A DNA stretch of 64,000 nt from Neurospora tetrasperma FGSC 2508. Lineage: Eukaryota > Ascomycota > Sordariomycetes > Sordariales > Sordariaceae. The notes under the pieces are model-generated. The model made no database searches and was not told the DNA's origin. It was given only the letters and a program-made list of their open reading frames with translations. Below are positions 49,477 through 61,513 of this stretch, in pieces. The DNA is taken from NCBI RefSeq assembly GCF_000213175.1, contig NW_009799099.1, positions 1,747,781 to 1,811,780 of the forward strand, read 5' to 3'. Numbering within the stretch: position 1 is the first letter of the stretch; every line of letters starts with the position of its first letter. The translations under genes and the position numbers were made by a program.

Positions 49477-50262
49477 TACCATATCTGAGACTACCATCGT
49501 GAAGTGATGGCATGCACCGAGTTCCGTGTCTTTAGATCGTTGTTATTTCATGTATTTCAGGCTGCTTGGTGGTGTTACATGACCTTCTTTAGATAATTAC
49601 CATGAAGTCCGAGGAGGTAAGTCACCATGCAGCATTGTTTGGTACAATCCTGAGCCTAAACACTGTGTCATTGGGTGATACATGAACGAGCATATGTAAT
49701 TGTCGCTTTGACGTTTTCGCAAGACAATAGCTCTGGAACAAGCCAAAGGTTTGTGCCCCGGAAACAAAAAAGCAAGCATTCCCTCTACAAATTGTAGCTC
49801 GTGTTTCCATGTCAAGTCCATAAGCTAGCTAAGCTAGCAAGACAGCTCAAGGGTAAGGTAAGTACTATTGAATCATACAGCCCTTGGACTGTGGCTTCAC
49901 AGGCCTCCGGTCAGGAACAGCAATTTGAGTTTTTTCTCTTCTTTTTCCGCCGTCTCTGGACTCACCCAGGTGCCATGGTCTACTTTCAAACACTATAAGA
50001 TAAAGACCTACTTGCAAAAGGCAGAATTTTGGGATTTTCGATTGATTGACACGGAGACTTGCACAGACCGGGACTAGTGAGCCCGTACCTGCATTTCAAA
50101 GTTAAGGCAACAACTATACAGGAAGGAACTGGTTGCTGGCTGAAGGAACTTCCATCCGGCGAATCTGTTTGACCCAGATCAGATGGGACTTTCACGTGAA
50201 TGCAAGAGGCTTTTTTTTTTTTTTTTTTTTTTTTTCCGTGGACGAGGGTGAAGACTTTCTTA
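49477..50262. other. Intergenic region up to the transposon
   Basis: About 0.8 kb with the 3' UTR of the AT-hook gene and a T25 homopolymer (50211-50235) that ends 24 bases before the transposon's target duplication. No gene is seen. Confidence 0.6.
50211..50235. repeat. T25 homopolymer next to the transposon
   Basis: Uninterrupted run of 25 T. It ends 24 bases before the TTA target duplication at 50260-50262, and lies outside the terminal inverted repeat. Confidence 0.95.
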
Positions 50263-50285
50263 GGCCCAGATCGGCTCAAACTTTT
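50263..50285 (+). repeat. Left terminal inverted repeat
   Basis: 23 bases, GGCCCAGATC then GGCTCAAACTTTT. It matches the reverse complement of the right end except for one missing C. A weaker inverted match (AGTTTGAA) continues inwards. The adjacent TTA (50260-50262) is the presumed target duplication. Confidence 0.88.
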
Positions 50286-50759
50286 CCTGTCAACAGTTTG
50301 AAAGAGACAGGGGTTTTTGCCGCCAAGATTAATTTTTTTTTTCACCTAACCAGCTTGGGCAGCGGAAACTCTGGGAAACTTGCCCAAACTTGAACTAGGG
50401 TGTCCGAAAGAAGTTACCCGCTAATATAGGGCATATCACCTTCCAAATATAGTTAGAGATTGGCAAAATAACCAGAAAGTTGGTATTTGTCGACGTATTT
50501 TCTACCAGAAGCTCAGAAGTAGGTAAAACCCAAAAGTTTGAGTATTTTTACAAATTTTTAACTATTTCTATACTAAGATATATAATATAAGTAGGAGCGG
50601 GCTATTAATAAATATTATATCTGCCGAACCGTATTCGAGCTTTATATTCTAGGCTATTGGAATTCTAATATATTATAATTGCTATATAATTATATTCTTC
50701 GAAATCGGTTTAGTATAGACCTAGGTCGTATTAACTGCGCTGCCTTCGTATTTATAATA

Positions 50760-51800
50760 TTAACTGCTATCTAAATTATCCTCAATTTAAAGGAAAGGAA
50801 GGTTTCTAAAGCTATATATTATAATATAGATTATACTAAACGATTAATTAATAAGATATATTATAGTTCGGTAATTTAATTTAAGCAACTCTTTAGAATA
50901 AATCGATTTACTTTCAATTTACTAGTACGATAGCTTTAAAACTATACCGGTCTTGAAGCTAATTAATACTAGACGGTACATTAGAAGCTTATAGTCTTTC
51001 TATATATTATAGCTTATTACGAGTCTTAACGGACTACCTCGTATAAATTTTAAATTAATTAGAATACAATATCCACTATTATAAATGATATACTCCTTCG
51101 ATTTAAATATCTATACGCAGCGTATATATAGATACTACCGGATGACTACTTTAATCCTAATATTGAGTTAGATCCTAATTTAAATATTTTTAATAATTAT
51201 ATTAGTATAATTAATAGTACTTATATCGTTACTTTTATTAAGAGAGATGACTAATTAAAATAGTATAATTGTAAGGGTAATATATCCTAAAACGTATTCG
51301 CTATTATTAAATTCGATTATTCTTTTATATATATACTAGTAGGAATAGAGAGGTCGATAAATAATACTTTACTTTATAATTAGGTATTCTTGTACTCGTT
51401 TCATATTCCTTAAAATTAGTATTACGTAACAAATATTAGGTTTAGCGTAAAGTAAGGTATTGTAATTCCTTTTTTAAATGTTAGATACTATCTTTAAAAT
51501 TAAAAGAATATAGACGTACAACTAAAAGACCCTAAAGAATTATATAATTTATAGTATACTCGTATCCGTATTATTGTAGAGTATATTTTTAGTTATTTAA
51601 AAAGGTGATAGAAGATTATAAGGGTTGTACTTTTCGAATATAGTTTAAAGAATTAGCGGCGAATTGTATACGTAGTAATAATACTTTATAATTTTATTCT
51701 GAAGTATATTAGATAACCCCGCTAATTAAATTAAAATGAAAAGAGGTAGATAAAGTAAGTAAAAGTAAGGGCGCAGCGGGTTGTAAGGGGTATATATTCT
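50760..51800 (+). pseudogene. Harbinger (DDE_Tnp_4) transposase relic
   Basis: One reading frame (codons starting at multiples of 3) can be followed for about 330 codons despite some 20-25 stops. Family features remain: an N-terminal FKQLFRINRFTF-like block; INSTYI at about 51210-51227 where active members have IDGTH(I/V); KGNIS-stop-NVF matching KG-x-LSQNV; then ILVGIERS matching (V)xxGxxGSxxD; and IIVEYIFSYLKR matching the third motif. Two of the three catalytic acids have become Asn codons (AAT at 51213 and 51432), as G-to-A change would do. The third, Glu, survives (GAG at 51579-51581). Stops such as TGA TAG in the KR..K segment fit CGA and TGG precursors. Confidence 0.82.
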
Positions 51801-51916
51801 AATTATATTAAATAGAGGGCGTTGTAATTAATATAGTGTAACTAGTAAGATTATTTAAAAAAAAAGAGGAGATAATATAGTAGGTAGAATAATAAAGTAT
51901 AAGGAAGTATAGTAGT

Positions 51917-51951
51917 AGGGGGGAGAGGGGGGGGGGAGGGGGGGGGAGAGA
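51917..51951. repeat. G-rich low-complexity tract
   Basis: A run of G-tracts of 6-10 G broken by single A or AGA, unlike the AT-rich DNA around it. It lies between the two ruined transposon genes. C/G runs lack the CpA dinucleotides that RIP attacks, which may explain its survival. Confidence 0.85.
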
Positions 51952-52154
51952 GACTGCAAATTACTAGCTTTTTAGGATTATTTACTATAATATTAGAAAA
52001 TTATTGGATTATACTGCAAATCAGTAAAATTGAATACAAATAGGATTATTTAGTATATTACTAGAAATATTAGATTATTCTAATAATTAGTAAAATCGAA
52101 TATATATATAATAATCTAATTAATTATTTAGTTACCCCCCTACTTCTTACTTCT

Positions 52155-53013
52155 ACCGGTTAATATACCCCTCCTTTATTTTTTTACTTAATTTTAACTA
52201 TATACTAGTAAAGAGAGGGTAATTTACAAAATAATTAATATAATTTATTATCTCCTCCTCTTCTAACTTATTGAATTTATATTAGAAATTCTCAATTGCG
52301 AGAGTAATATCGTTAGATCCAATTACTTCAGGGGATTATAATAACGCCGCTACCTTCTTTATCGACGAATTGAGAGACTCGATTACGCTTTCTCTCCTCC
52401 TTTTACTACTATTAATAATACTAGAGGTTATATTAATAAAGGGAGTTTCGCCGTTTAGTAGCGGGGTTAAGGTAGGATTTATATCCCTCTTATATTGCTA
52501 CGCCTTAGTAAGTCTCCTCGTAGGTAGGGCAATTTCTTCGATTTTATTATCGTCTCTATTATTATCGTTAGACGAGACTACGTTATTCTTATTATTACTA
52601 TTATTATTATTAAAATTAATACTATTGTTAAACAATTTATTTACCTACGAATCCCCCGGCTCGGCGATATTATTCCCGGAAGCGTTAGTGCAAAAGAATA
52701 CTTTAAAATCTATATCCGTATCACTGAATAGTTGCTTTATTAATTAGTCAACTATATAATTCTTGGTATTCTTCTGCTTACGAAATGCCTCCTAATTTTG
52801 CGTAGATATTTTAGGCAATTTGGTATTAGGGTTCAACGAAGCGCTAGATATAGAGAGAGCCTCCTTCCAGTTATAATACCGCTGCTATTTAGTATTAAAC
52901 TTAGTCTTAATATACTTTACAGTCCAAATATACTCGTTCTAAACTTCGTTATACTTATTTCTTACCTCCTCCTATACTTTAGTAAAATCCTTTTGCTAAG
53001 TAGAGTTGAACAT
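52155..53013 (-). pseudogene. Second transposon gene, Myb/SANT-like, degraded
   Basis: A single minus-strand frame runs about 286 codons from an ATG at 53013 with roughly 11 stops, all TAG or TAA, and no frame change. The readable protein is hydrophilic. It has KYNEV-stop-NEYIWTVKYIK and QRYYNWKEAL, reminiscent of the helical Myb/SANT-like DNA-binding domains of fungal and plant Harbinger partner proteins. An Asn-rich linker and a C-terminal helical piece (IENF-stop-YKFNKLEEEE) follow. PIF/Harbinger elements usually carry such a second gene beside the transposase. The Myb/SANT label rests on resemblance by eye and position, not on a profile search. Confidence 0.6.
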
Positions 53014-53743
53014 TTTCCTCCTCTTATAATTAAGGAATTATATTATTATGGTGGCAGTTATAGAGGTAGTTTAGTTAATACGCTTCTTCTTTTTTAAGAA
53101 TTAGTAGTTTAGATTAGTACTTCTTCTTTTAGGGACGTAGTAGGGGTAGTATACTATTTTGCACTATACTCTAAAGTAATTGGGTATTGGGGACGCTGTT
53201 ATAATATTGTAATAGATTTTAAATGGTTAATTTTTATCTAATTAATTATTATTAATCTAATTGTAATCCGCTGGATAGAGAAGCTAGCTCTTATTGAGAG
53301 TTAGGAAATTGGGTAGATTATTATTATTATTGGGCGGTTTAAGAATATTATTGAAAAGTTACAAGAGTAAGTTATTGAAACTATTATTTTGCTCCCCGCC
53401 TTCAATATTTAGTAGATTCGATAATAGTAGAACATTCGAACTACTTTAAGGGGTGGAATATAGGTCTTGGGTGCTCATCTTTTTGGACTGGGATGTATTT
53501 TAGTTGGTGTTTTGTATGTAAGTCGGAATATAGCTAGGTTTTGGACTTCGGCGGGGTCTAACCTTATTTTTTAGGCGACATTTATAGGGCAGTGAGAAAG
53601 GTCTTGGCTAACTACACTATAAACGGTTAAGTCCAATTATTGTTATACTAATGCAGCGCTAAAGCGGTATAGTCGTATTACTCCACCTATATTACTTGGT
53701 TGCAGACGAGAGAAAGTAACGAAATATTCAAACTTTTACTGTA

Positions 53744-53767
53744 AAAAGTTTGAGCCGGATCTGGGCC
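53744..53767 (-). repeat. Right terminal inverted repeat
   Basis: 24 bases; its reverse complement is GGCCCAGATCC then GGCTCAAACTTTT. Just inside, CAAACTTTT (53729-53737) and AAAAGTTTG (53744-53752) form a small subterminal palindrome. TTA (53768-53770) follows as the second copy of the target duplication. Confidence 0.88.
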
Positions 53768-53770
53768 TTA

Positions 53771-56700
53771 GCCTTCCGAATTTGGCCTTTTTTGGGATTT
53801 TCACTCGCGGCATCCGCGATCTCGGTCCATGGTTTCGTGCGGTTGGCGTATGGAAGATGGAACGCCGGAGGGAAGACCCGGAAAGGGCTGTCATTCCGCT
53901 ATGACTGACATTGGCACCGACGGTGCGACGTTGGGCAAGGCTCGCTAGATCCAAAATGCTCGTTCTTGTGCATGTAAATCATCAAAACAACGGCGACACA
54001 CAGCAAAAACAGGAAAACCTAGAGACAAGGGACCGCCCAGCGGCCACGGCAAGAGGAGAGCTATACCCATACGAGCGTACAATGCGGCATATTGTGTGTA
54101 AGACGAGAACGGACCGAGCTTCCCCAAAAGGTTCCTGAGCAAAAACTTGTCGACTGGTCACTGATGGCAAGCCCCCAGTGCCCCATCATGATTTATTCTG
54201 GACTCCATGGGTTCCAGATGAAGTTCGGTCCAAGTCAGATGGTAGCATTCTCTTCTCTTGGATGTTTCTGCTCCACAATTAGGTCGAATGGGTTTGTGAC
54301 TGTGTGATGGGAAGTCACTTGTTACGTACGCATATGTTGGAATTTAACGCGTGTTGGGAAAACATCACATCAGCCCGGTCATTCTCCGAGCGGAGTTCAA
54401 GTGGGAAGAAAGGACGGTTCAAACGAACCAAACTGGTCCGTCTCTGTCACAGTGATTTGACGGACTGGACGTAAAACCAAGCAATTGAGCAAACTGAGGT
54501 GACCAAAGGAACTTTTTTTTACTGAGGCATTTTGACAACAGGGAGTTGGGTCTCGTCGTAAATGGAAAACGGACAAGAAGCGGTCTGAAACCCATTATTA
54601 TTTGTAACATATTTCGTATTTCTGGTCATCCGGAAGCAGGAGGCTTGGAATGGAAGACAAAGCAGAAAAGGCCAACAACAGGACGACAACAAAAGGCATA
54701 TGATTTGCAAAACGTCTCGTCTATTTCCGTGTCGTCCTTTGGAACGTGTGTTTTCTTGGCCCTTGCCAGCAGGGAAACGACGCTACCGACGGAGGTTATT
54801 GAAAAAGAAAAAAGGCTGGAACCACACTTTGACATCCTTACGGGAAGATCTCGGGAAAGGCCGGGGTTCATGGGGAGCAGTGATCTGAATGCGGGGAGGA
54901 GCCGAGAAAAATGCGGGTTGGGCAAAGACATGGCAGACTCTGGGGAAAGAACGGAAAGAGGCGTGGATCTGTGGCCAAGCCCAAGGGAACAACATACCTA
55001 GGTATGCAGGGGCTCACGGAAAAGGAACGGGGGTTTCATTTCTATGGAAGGTGTGGTGGAACTTCAGCTAACACGTTTCGCGATGATCTACCGCCAATTC
55101 CGTTAGTGGATCTTGCAGTTCGTCTTTTCCCAACCTTGTCCAAAGAGCAGATGGAAAGCACACACAACCGCAGAATCTCATGAGTCCTCAACACCCCTTC
55201 AAACGAGAAAAACTCAAACGATATGGAAGAGATTGGAAGAACACGGTACGACAAGACGTGGGAAGATGGAAAAAGTGGGAGCGAAATCATCAAATAAGCG
55301 ACCAATGAGAAGTTTGCGATAAGATCAAGGTTCAGTGTGGTGTTCACGGCACTACCTAGCGCCAAAGAGCGAATCGGCTGTGATAGCCACATCGATGGCG
55401 TGGGAATTGGGCGATTCAATTGAATTATTCTTACCTACAAAACTACAAGGATGCAAGGATGGTCCCTGGGACTCCCCGAGAACGGACCGTCGGGCTGGGC
55501 GGGTCGTGGGCAGTCCTGGACGGATCCATACTTTACAGGTACTTAACGCTCGCCTGTTGCCCTTCCCCGGCGGCTGTACCGATGCTGCACCGATCCGCCA
55601 ATGCTGCTCTGTGTGGGCGGTTTGCAGGTCCGGCTTGTTCTGGGCCTTGCAGCCGAACGGTTGCGCTGAAAGGTTGCGCTAAGATGATACCATAGCGGCA
55701 TAGGTAGCCTGATAGGTCCTGAACAACGGATAGGTACCTGTATGCAGTGCAAGTGAAGGGCGAGACGTTTTCCGGGTTTCACTCATGCTCCTTTTGTTGG
55801 GGGTCCCACTTCTTCTTTTGACTTTCCATCCTGACTTTTGACTTGATTCCCATTGGTGACCCATCTGCGTTTGAGCAGTCCGTTTCTGGCTCAATGGGAG
55901 GCTAGACGATGAATGCCGAAACTTAGGAATTTTGAAGCCGGCAAGTCAGACAATCTTCGTCATCTCAAATCAGGTTGTTTACAGCGTTTCTGGAAGCACA
56001 AACTGTACGATATGTTGCGGGGCTGTACTCGTTCAGGACTGGCGTTTTGCTAAGAGCACTATCGTCGACGACGACGATCTAGCCGACCGAGATTCCACAC
56101 AGAAAAAATTCTGGACACCACGCGCCTGACTTTGGACTGACGGAGCGCTTGTACACAGTGTGTACAATAATCGGAATAAACAAGGATAGAATTGCACTCA
56201 GCGCCAGTCAGCCGTCTCCTCTCTGTATCTCTTTATCACGAACCCGTACTCGACACGAGTTCATGCGATTAGCATTAAGATAGGTACTTTTTTTATAGGA
56301 ACAGGGGCAATAGATATACAGTTTCAATCCTGGGTGGATAGGTACCTAGAAAACACAAGCGTGACCAGATGATGTCAACAAACAAAGGATACGGTCTTGG
56401 CAGGGGCTGGGTTGAAGGTCGTCATTCTCTACCAATGTGAAGTTGAAGAAGATGGACTGGAAGTTCTTGAAACCTTCCACAGGACGAAGGATCTCTTGAG
56501 GTCGGATCTGGAGCAATGTCAAGATTCCACGACAGAACTCTCATCCCCGGATTCAGGGGTTTCGAGCCGTTACACGGTCATATGTCAACTGTCAGCACCA
56601 ACAAACACTTCAAACTTGTAAATGCCCCTGGCAAGCTGCAGGCACAAGAGGGGCCCACGGCTGCTCCTCTTGCCCCTCTTTCAATGGAACTGACAATCGC

Positions 56701-57747
56701 GGCTCGATTCTTGCTCAACCTGAAAGGTATCCGCCCACCTTATCCGCCAGTGTTTCCGCCTGACAGAGAGAGGAGCCCTCCGGGCCGAAGAGTCATAGCG
56801 GGGTGCCGACGGTGGACTACCGGTGGAACGCAGTACGGTCACGATGCCTGAAGCGATTTCTTGAATGACAACAGGCACGCTCGTTTAGGGATAGATGACC
56901 GCTAGCGGAGCGCCAGGGACGCCGGGCATCGAGAGGAAGATCCTCGACCAAAGATCCATCCAAATGACTCGACAGATCAGCCCCCCCTGTTGGGCGAGGT
57001 TGGAAGTATTTTTTTTATTTTTTTTATTTTTTATCTTTTTTGGAATGGAATACAGTTCCCGCTCCATCGTTCCAGTCAGTGACGATGAGGGTGTATGCCC
57101 TCAATGTCGATTTTGTGTGTGGTGTCGTACTCTGCTTGTGAGTTGTGATGCTGTGGAACATTCAAAGTCGCGGCAGGACGTCACACTCCACCCCACGCCT
57201 CCGTGCACCCTTGGAATCCGTTTTGGACGTTACCACCACACTCTATTCTACTTTTCAGCCGCGTGGACAGGTATCGTTAAAGACTCCCGCTTGACAGAAA
57301 TATCTCGTCCAGATATTATATGACAAGGCATCAAACGCTCTCTCAAGTAAAAGACAAGGCATGGATAACGTAGGTGACCACGATACAAGACGCGGGAATT
57401 ACTTAATCCTCAGCTGTCCACCTTTACCTATAACACTCGAGGTAATGACGATCTTGTAAACGGGTAAAGTTGCATCTGAGCCGAAGCCATCGGTAGTGTG
57501 TGTAGTTTCTCATTCACCCTCGATCCTCGAGTCGGAAGGGGACCTCAACCCCTCGGTGGCAATTTCCCCGCAAGTCGTCGACGACCCTGAAGGAAGCCAT
57601 CGTCACTTCTAAAAGCCTTTCGCAACGAAGGCGGAGAATACAATCCAAGTAGAAAAGTTTCAGCTTCAATGTAAAACAACATGGCGGCTGCCAAACTCTA
57701 TCGAGCTACCGCCTTCAACTCGCTCAATCCAAACTATCAAACGCTAC

Positions 57748-57781
<34 letters not shown>

Positions 57782-59320
57782 AGATGCTGGAATGACACCA
57801 TGTACGGACGAGCGGGTGGACACTGGACCAACGGGCGGATGCCAAACGCACAGCGAGACGCAAAGACGGTCACGACACTACACTACTGAACAGCAAAACT
57901 CGGAGATGAGGATGAGTCCCCAGTTCTCTACCTCTACGTAATGGGAGAAGAACTTGGAACATCTCTTTTGGTTCCGACGATCATGAACCGGGCATTTCCC
58001 GTGAAAGGCTGCCGCTTGCCGGTGCTGTCGTAACAGGTACACTGACCCCTATCTAGGTTTGTTGAGACCCTGTGAAAGCGGCAAATGTGCCAAACGTGCC
58101 CACTATCTTCTGGAGTGCAGTGCCCCGACTGAAATAGAACACAGAAGGGCAACAGCGAAGAACTTAACACCCGGGGCAGGGGAACACTTAGTCTGCTCGC
58201 TGGTAGTGCACAGCAACACCGACTTCCCTTGGTCTAGAATTCTGCATGGATCGTTAGAGACACGTCGGAGACTACACGTATCAAGAGGTTACCAACGAAC
58301 ACAGTGACAATGTCTAGTTAAAATTGATGCCTATAATGTCCTGGAAAAAGAAGCTATGAAAAAACAATAGAGGCAGTAAAGACGAACCGATGGTCGGTGT
58401 CGTTGGTCTAGATGTCTGCAGAGTGAGATTGTTCCTGGACGACCGAACGAGTAGATACGTACCTACGACAAGTTGGACCTCCTGTGTATCGTCGTTACCT
58501 CAGGATGTACATGTGTTGGGGAGGAGTACACTACATTAAACTGTACATTTGTCAACGTAGGTACCTAGCAAAAATCCAGCCCTCGCCTCGCCCCCGCCTT
58601 GTCTCGCCCTGCCTTCTCCATCCCACTGACGACCTGGCCGGGCTCTTGGGCTCTTGACTGTGACCAGTAGGTAGGCTTCGTTGACAAGAGTAATTGTCCT
58701 CCCCACTGAACTCACCGAATTAGACTGTCTCGACTAGTCCCCACTCTCGTTTGGGCGGACCGTCAAGATGGCATGCACGGGCTCCTGGATGGAAGTCTTG
58801 CGTGTGTCAACCCACGACGCCGCACACAGCACACGCACTCAGGCATTTCTCGATTCTCCGGGGAGTGTCGCTTGGCCCGCCAGTTTTTTTTTTTTTTGGG
58901 CTAGCAACCCCTGTTTTCCTAAAGTGCCGCTTCTTATCTCTGGATCCAAGGCTAGAAAAAAGTTTCTTGGACTTGATGCACGGTATACATTGGCTTCCGT
59001 ACCGCACGTACCCTGCACCGTGTCTCGAGTACCTCATCGCATTCCTAGATGTATCTTTGCTCTGCGACAACGGTGAGGAGGCCTGGCGACATAAAGCAAA
59101 GAATATAAAAAGCCTCAGACCCCGCTGAAACTGCAGTCTGTATCTGTTGTCTCCTCTCTTTATCATTATCATATTTTTGGGCGCTAGTATACCCCATTGC
59201 ACCAGCCTTTATATTGCAACACGTCCTTACTACTTTGCTTGCCCGAACAACACCCCGGATTCCTGTCCATACGTAATATTCTTCATCTTCACATACACAA
59301 ACACATACACCACAGCAAAA
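53771..59320. other. Long intergenic region upstream of glutamine synthetase
   Basis: About 5.5 kb of normal-GC DNA after the transposon. Frames such as 54546-55001 (+) and 55042-55419 (-) have no recognisable motifs. It contains an A31 run at 57749-57779, a T13-type run near 58886 and several AGGTACCT palindromes (55735, 56340, 58561). The last few hundred bases should hold the glutamine synthetase promoter and leader. Confidence 0.55.
57749..57779. repeat. A31 homopolymer
   Basis: Uninterrupted run of 31 A in non-coding DNA. A short ATG-led frame (MAAAKLYRATAFNSLNPNYQ) runs into it. I found no target duplication to prove a retroposed tail. Confidence 0.95.
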
Positions 59321-61513
59321 ATGGTGAGTACCCATACCCTCTGTGCCATACGGCGCCTATGGCATCCAACGATCCCAGCCTGCACCTGAGCGATAGGTTC
59401 TGTCGTTTGGGGTCATTGGCACGTATACATGCTGGAACTTGGTCACTGACCACACCCGGGCTACAGGCGTCAGAAGCAACAATCCTCTCCAATGCGGAGA
59501 ACCTCAAGAAGTTCTTGCGTCTTCCCCAGAACGGCCAGCTTATTGCCGAGTACATCTGGATCGACAGCGAAGGCGGCACCAGGTCAAAGTCGAGGGTGAG
59601 TTTCTTTCTCGTCTATCTGTTGGTTCTTTTTTGCGCGTTGTTTCGCGACTTGTTTCATGGACTCTTCCATCCGTTGTCACTCTCGGCGCATCCTCGAATC
59701 CACCATACCATCAGCCAATCGACGGGCTCCCCCGATTTGCCCTTCGTCCTCTCTGAGTGCACGACCCAAGCAGCCCAACCACGACGATGAGGGTGGGATG
59801 ATCTCGAATCCTTTTTCCTCACATTTTCCACGCTTTGTTCACGTCTCGGCAAGACCGGTTTCAGCCCGCTGTGACGCGGTGTCGGTCTCTGCACCAGCCT
59901 CGGGTGCATTGGCTTCTGGAAGCTGTGCAGCCCTGGCCTTTTCATTGTGGCGCAGTCATGCGAGAAGTGTGACAGGATGACACAGCTCATCTGTTCCCCG
60001 TTTCCTTATGGCTGCGCGACTCGGGAGAGGATTCCGGCGCCCTCTCGGTTGCCCACCGGCTGCCCGGCGGACCCACGCCCGAAACCCAAGCGGCATTGAC
60101 AAGAAGGAAATGGCCCCGCCGGCTTCGCATCTCGAACTCCACTCTCTCCACCGGCCGTCGCTCGCCTGCAAAAATCTAGCATATCCCGCTCACTCACACG
60201 CAATCCACGATGCTACCTACCCTGCGTCGAGACCGCCGCCGCCCGACGCTGAAAGCATTTCTTGGCTGGACCCGTGCTTATCGCGGCGAGCATTGATTGC
60301 GCACAATGCCGACCAATCCAGCCGCTAGTCAATACGGCGATCCCATTGCACCCCGGATTTCGATGCATAACGATAACGGATGCGGTGATTCGGATGTGCC
60401 GAATGAGTGACGACCTGCAAACAACGCGGACGATGTGCTTCAGACATTGCGCATGACATGATTGCTAACTCAGCTTTGTTCTAGACTCTTCCCGAGAAGG
60501 AGAGCCAATATCTCCCCGAGGAGCTTCCCATCTGGAACTTCGATGGTTCCTCGACTGGCCAGGCCCCCGGCGAGGACTCCGATGTCTACCTCAAGGTAAG
60601 ATACAGCAAGCCTTAGCATTCTTGCACTCTCTGCCGAACCATGGCACTAACATGACTTTCTTCACAGCCCGTAGCCGTCTTCCCTGACCCGTTCCGTGGT
60701 AGCCCCAACATTCTCGTCCTCTCCGAGTGCTGGAACGCCGATGGCACCCCCAATAAGTTCAACCACAGACATGAAGCCGCCAAGTTGATGGAGGCTCATG
60801 CCGACCAGGTGCCCTGGTTTGGTCTTGAGCAGGAGTACACTCTCCTCGACATCAACGACAGGCCCTACGGTTGGCCCAGAAACGGTTTCCCCGCTCCCCA
60901 GGGTCCCTACTACTGCGGTGTCGGCACTGGCAAGGTTGTCCAGCGTGACATTGTCGAGGCGCACTACAAGTGCTGCTTGTACGCCGGCGTCAAGATCTCT
61001 GGCACCAACGCCGAGGTCATGCCCGCCCAGTGGGAGTTCCAGGTCGGCCCTTGCGACGGCATCGAGATGGGTGACCACCTCTGGCTCGCTCGCTTCCTCC
61101 TCCACCGCGTGTCGGAAGAGTTCGGCGCCAAGGTCTCCTTCGACCCCAAGCCCATTCCCGGTGACTGGAACGGCGCGGGCCTCCACACCAACTTCTCCAC
61201 CGAGAACATGCGCAAGGAGGGTGGCATGAAGTACATTGAGGATGCCATCAAGAAGCTCGAGGCCCGTCACAAGGAGCACATTGCCGTCTATGGTGAGGGC
61301 AATGATAAGCGTCTTACCGGCCGTCACGAGACCGGCTCTATCGACTCTTTCACATACGGCGTCGCGAACCGCGGTGCCTCCATCCGTATTCCTAGGGAAT
61401 GCGGCGCCAAGGGCTACGGTTACTTCGAGGACCGTCGCCCTGCGTCCAACGCCGACCCTTACCAGATCACGGGTATCATTATGGAGACTTGCTTTGGCGC
61501 TGTTTCGGAGTAA
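59321..61513 (+). CDS. Glutamine synthetase (type II, eukaryotic)
   Basis: Predicted 362-aa cytosolic enzyme making glutamine from glutamate, ammonia and ATP; the decamer is the main ammonium-assimilating step. Exon 1 is only the start codon (59321-59323), directly followed by GTGAGT. Exon 2 is 59467-59595 ([20 protein letters not shown] and on), exon 3 60485-60595 and exon 4 60668-61513. Introns are 143, 889 and 72 nt. Motifs: [14 protein letters not shown] in the beta-Grasp half, EQEYTLLD at the metal site, [17 protein letters not shown], the ATP-site [15 protein letters not shown] and [10 protein letters not shown]. Expression is probably under nitrogen control, but I did not map GATA sites. 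The 889-nt intron 2 is unusually long for this genome. Confidence 0.96.

Larger units (their letters stand above)
50263..53767. mobile_element. PIF/Harbinger-like DNA transposon, RIP-degraded
   Basis: 3505-bp element flanked by TTA on both sides (50260-50262 and 53768-53770), the 3-bp TWA target duplication expected for PIF/Harbinger elements. Its ends are near-perfect inverted repeats beginning GGCCCAGATC. Inside are two degraded genes in convergent orientation: a DDE_Tnp_4-like transposase (+, about 50760-51800) and a Myb/SANT-like gene (-, about 53013-52155). The interior is extremely AT-rich, and its stops are of the type made by C-to-T and G-to-A transitions. No indel breaks either frame over the parts I translated. 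The pattern fits repeat-induced point mutation and implies that at least one other copy existed when it was mutated. The element cannot encode functional protein. Confidence 0.85.

Noticed and set aside
52370-52747. Leu-rich 125-codon plus-strand frame resembling a membrane protein
   Set aside because: It lies in the degraded transposon, antisense to the second ruined gene. Its Leu/Ile content is a product of AT-rich sequence.
57681-57779. A31 run as the tail of a retroposed cDNA
   Set aside because: No target duplication or parent gene could be identified; a simple homopolymer expansion is equally likely.
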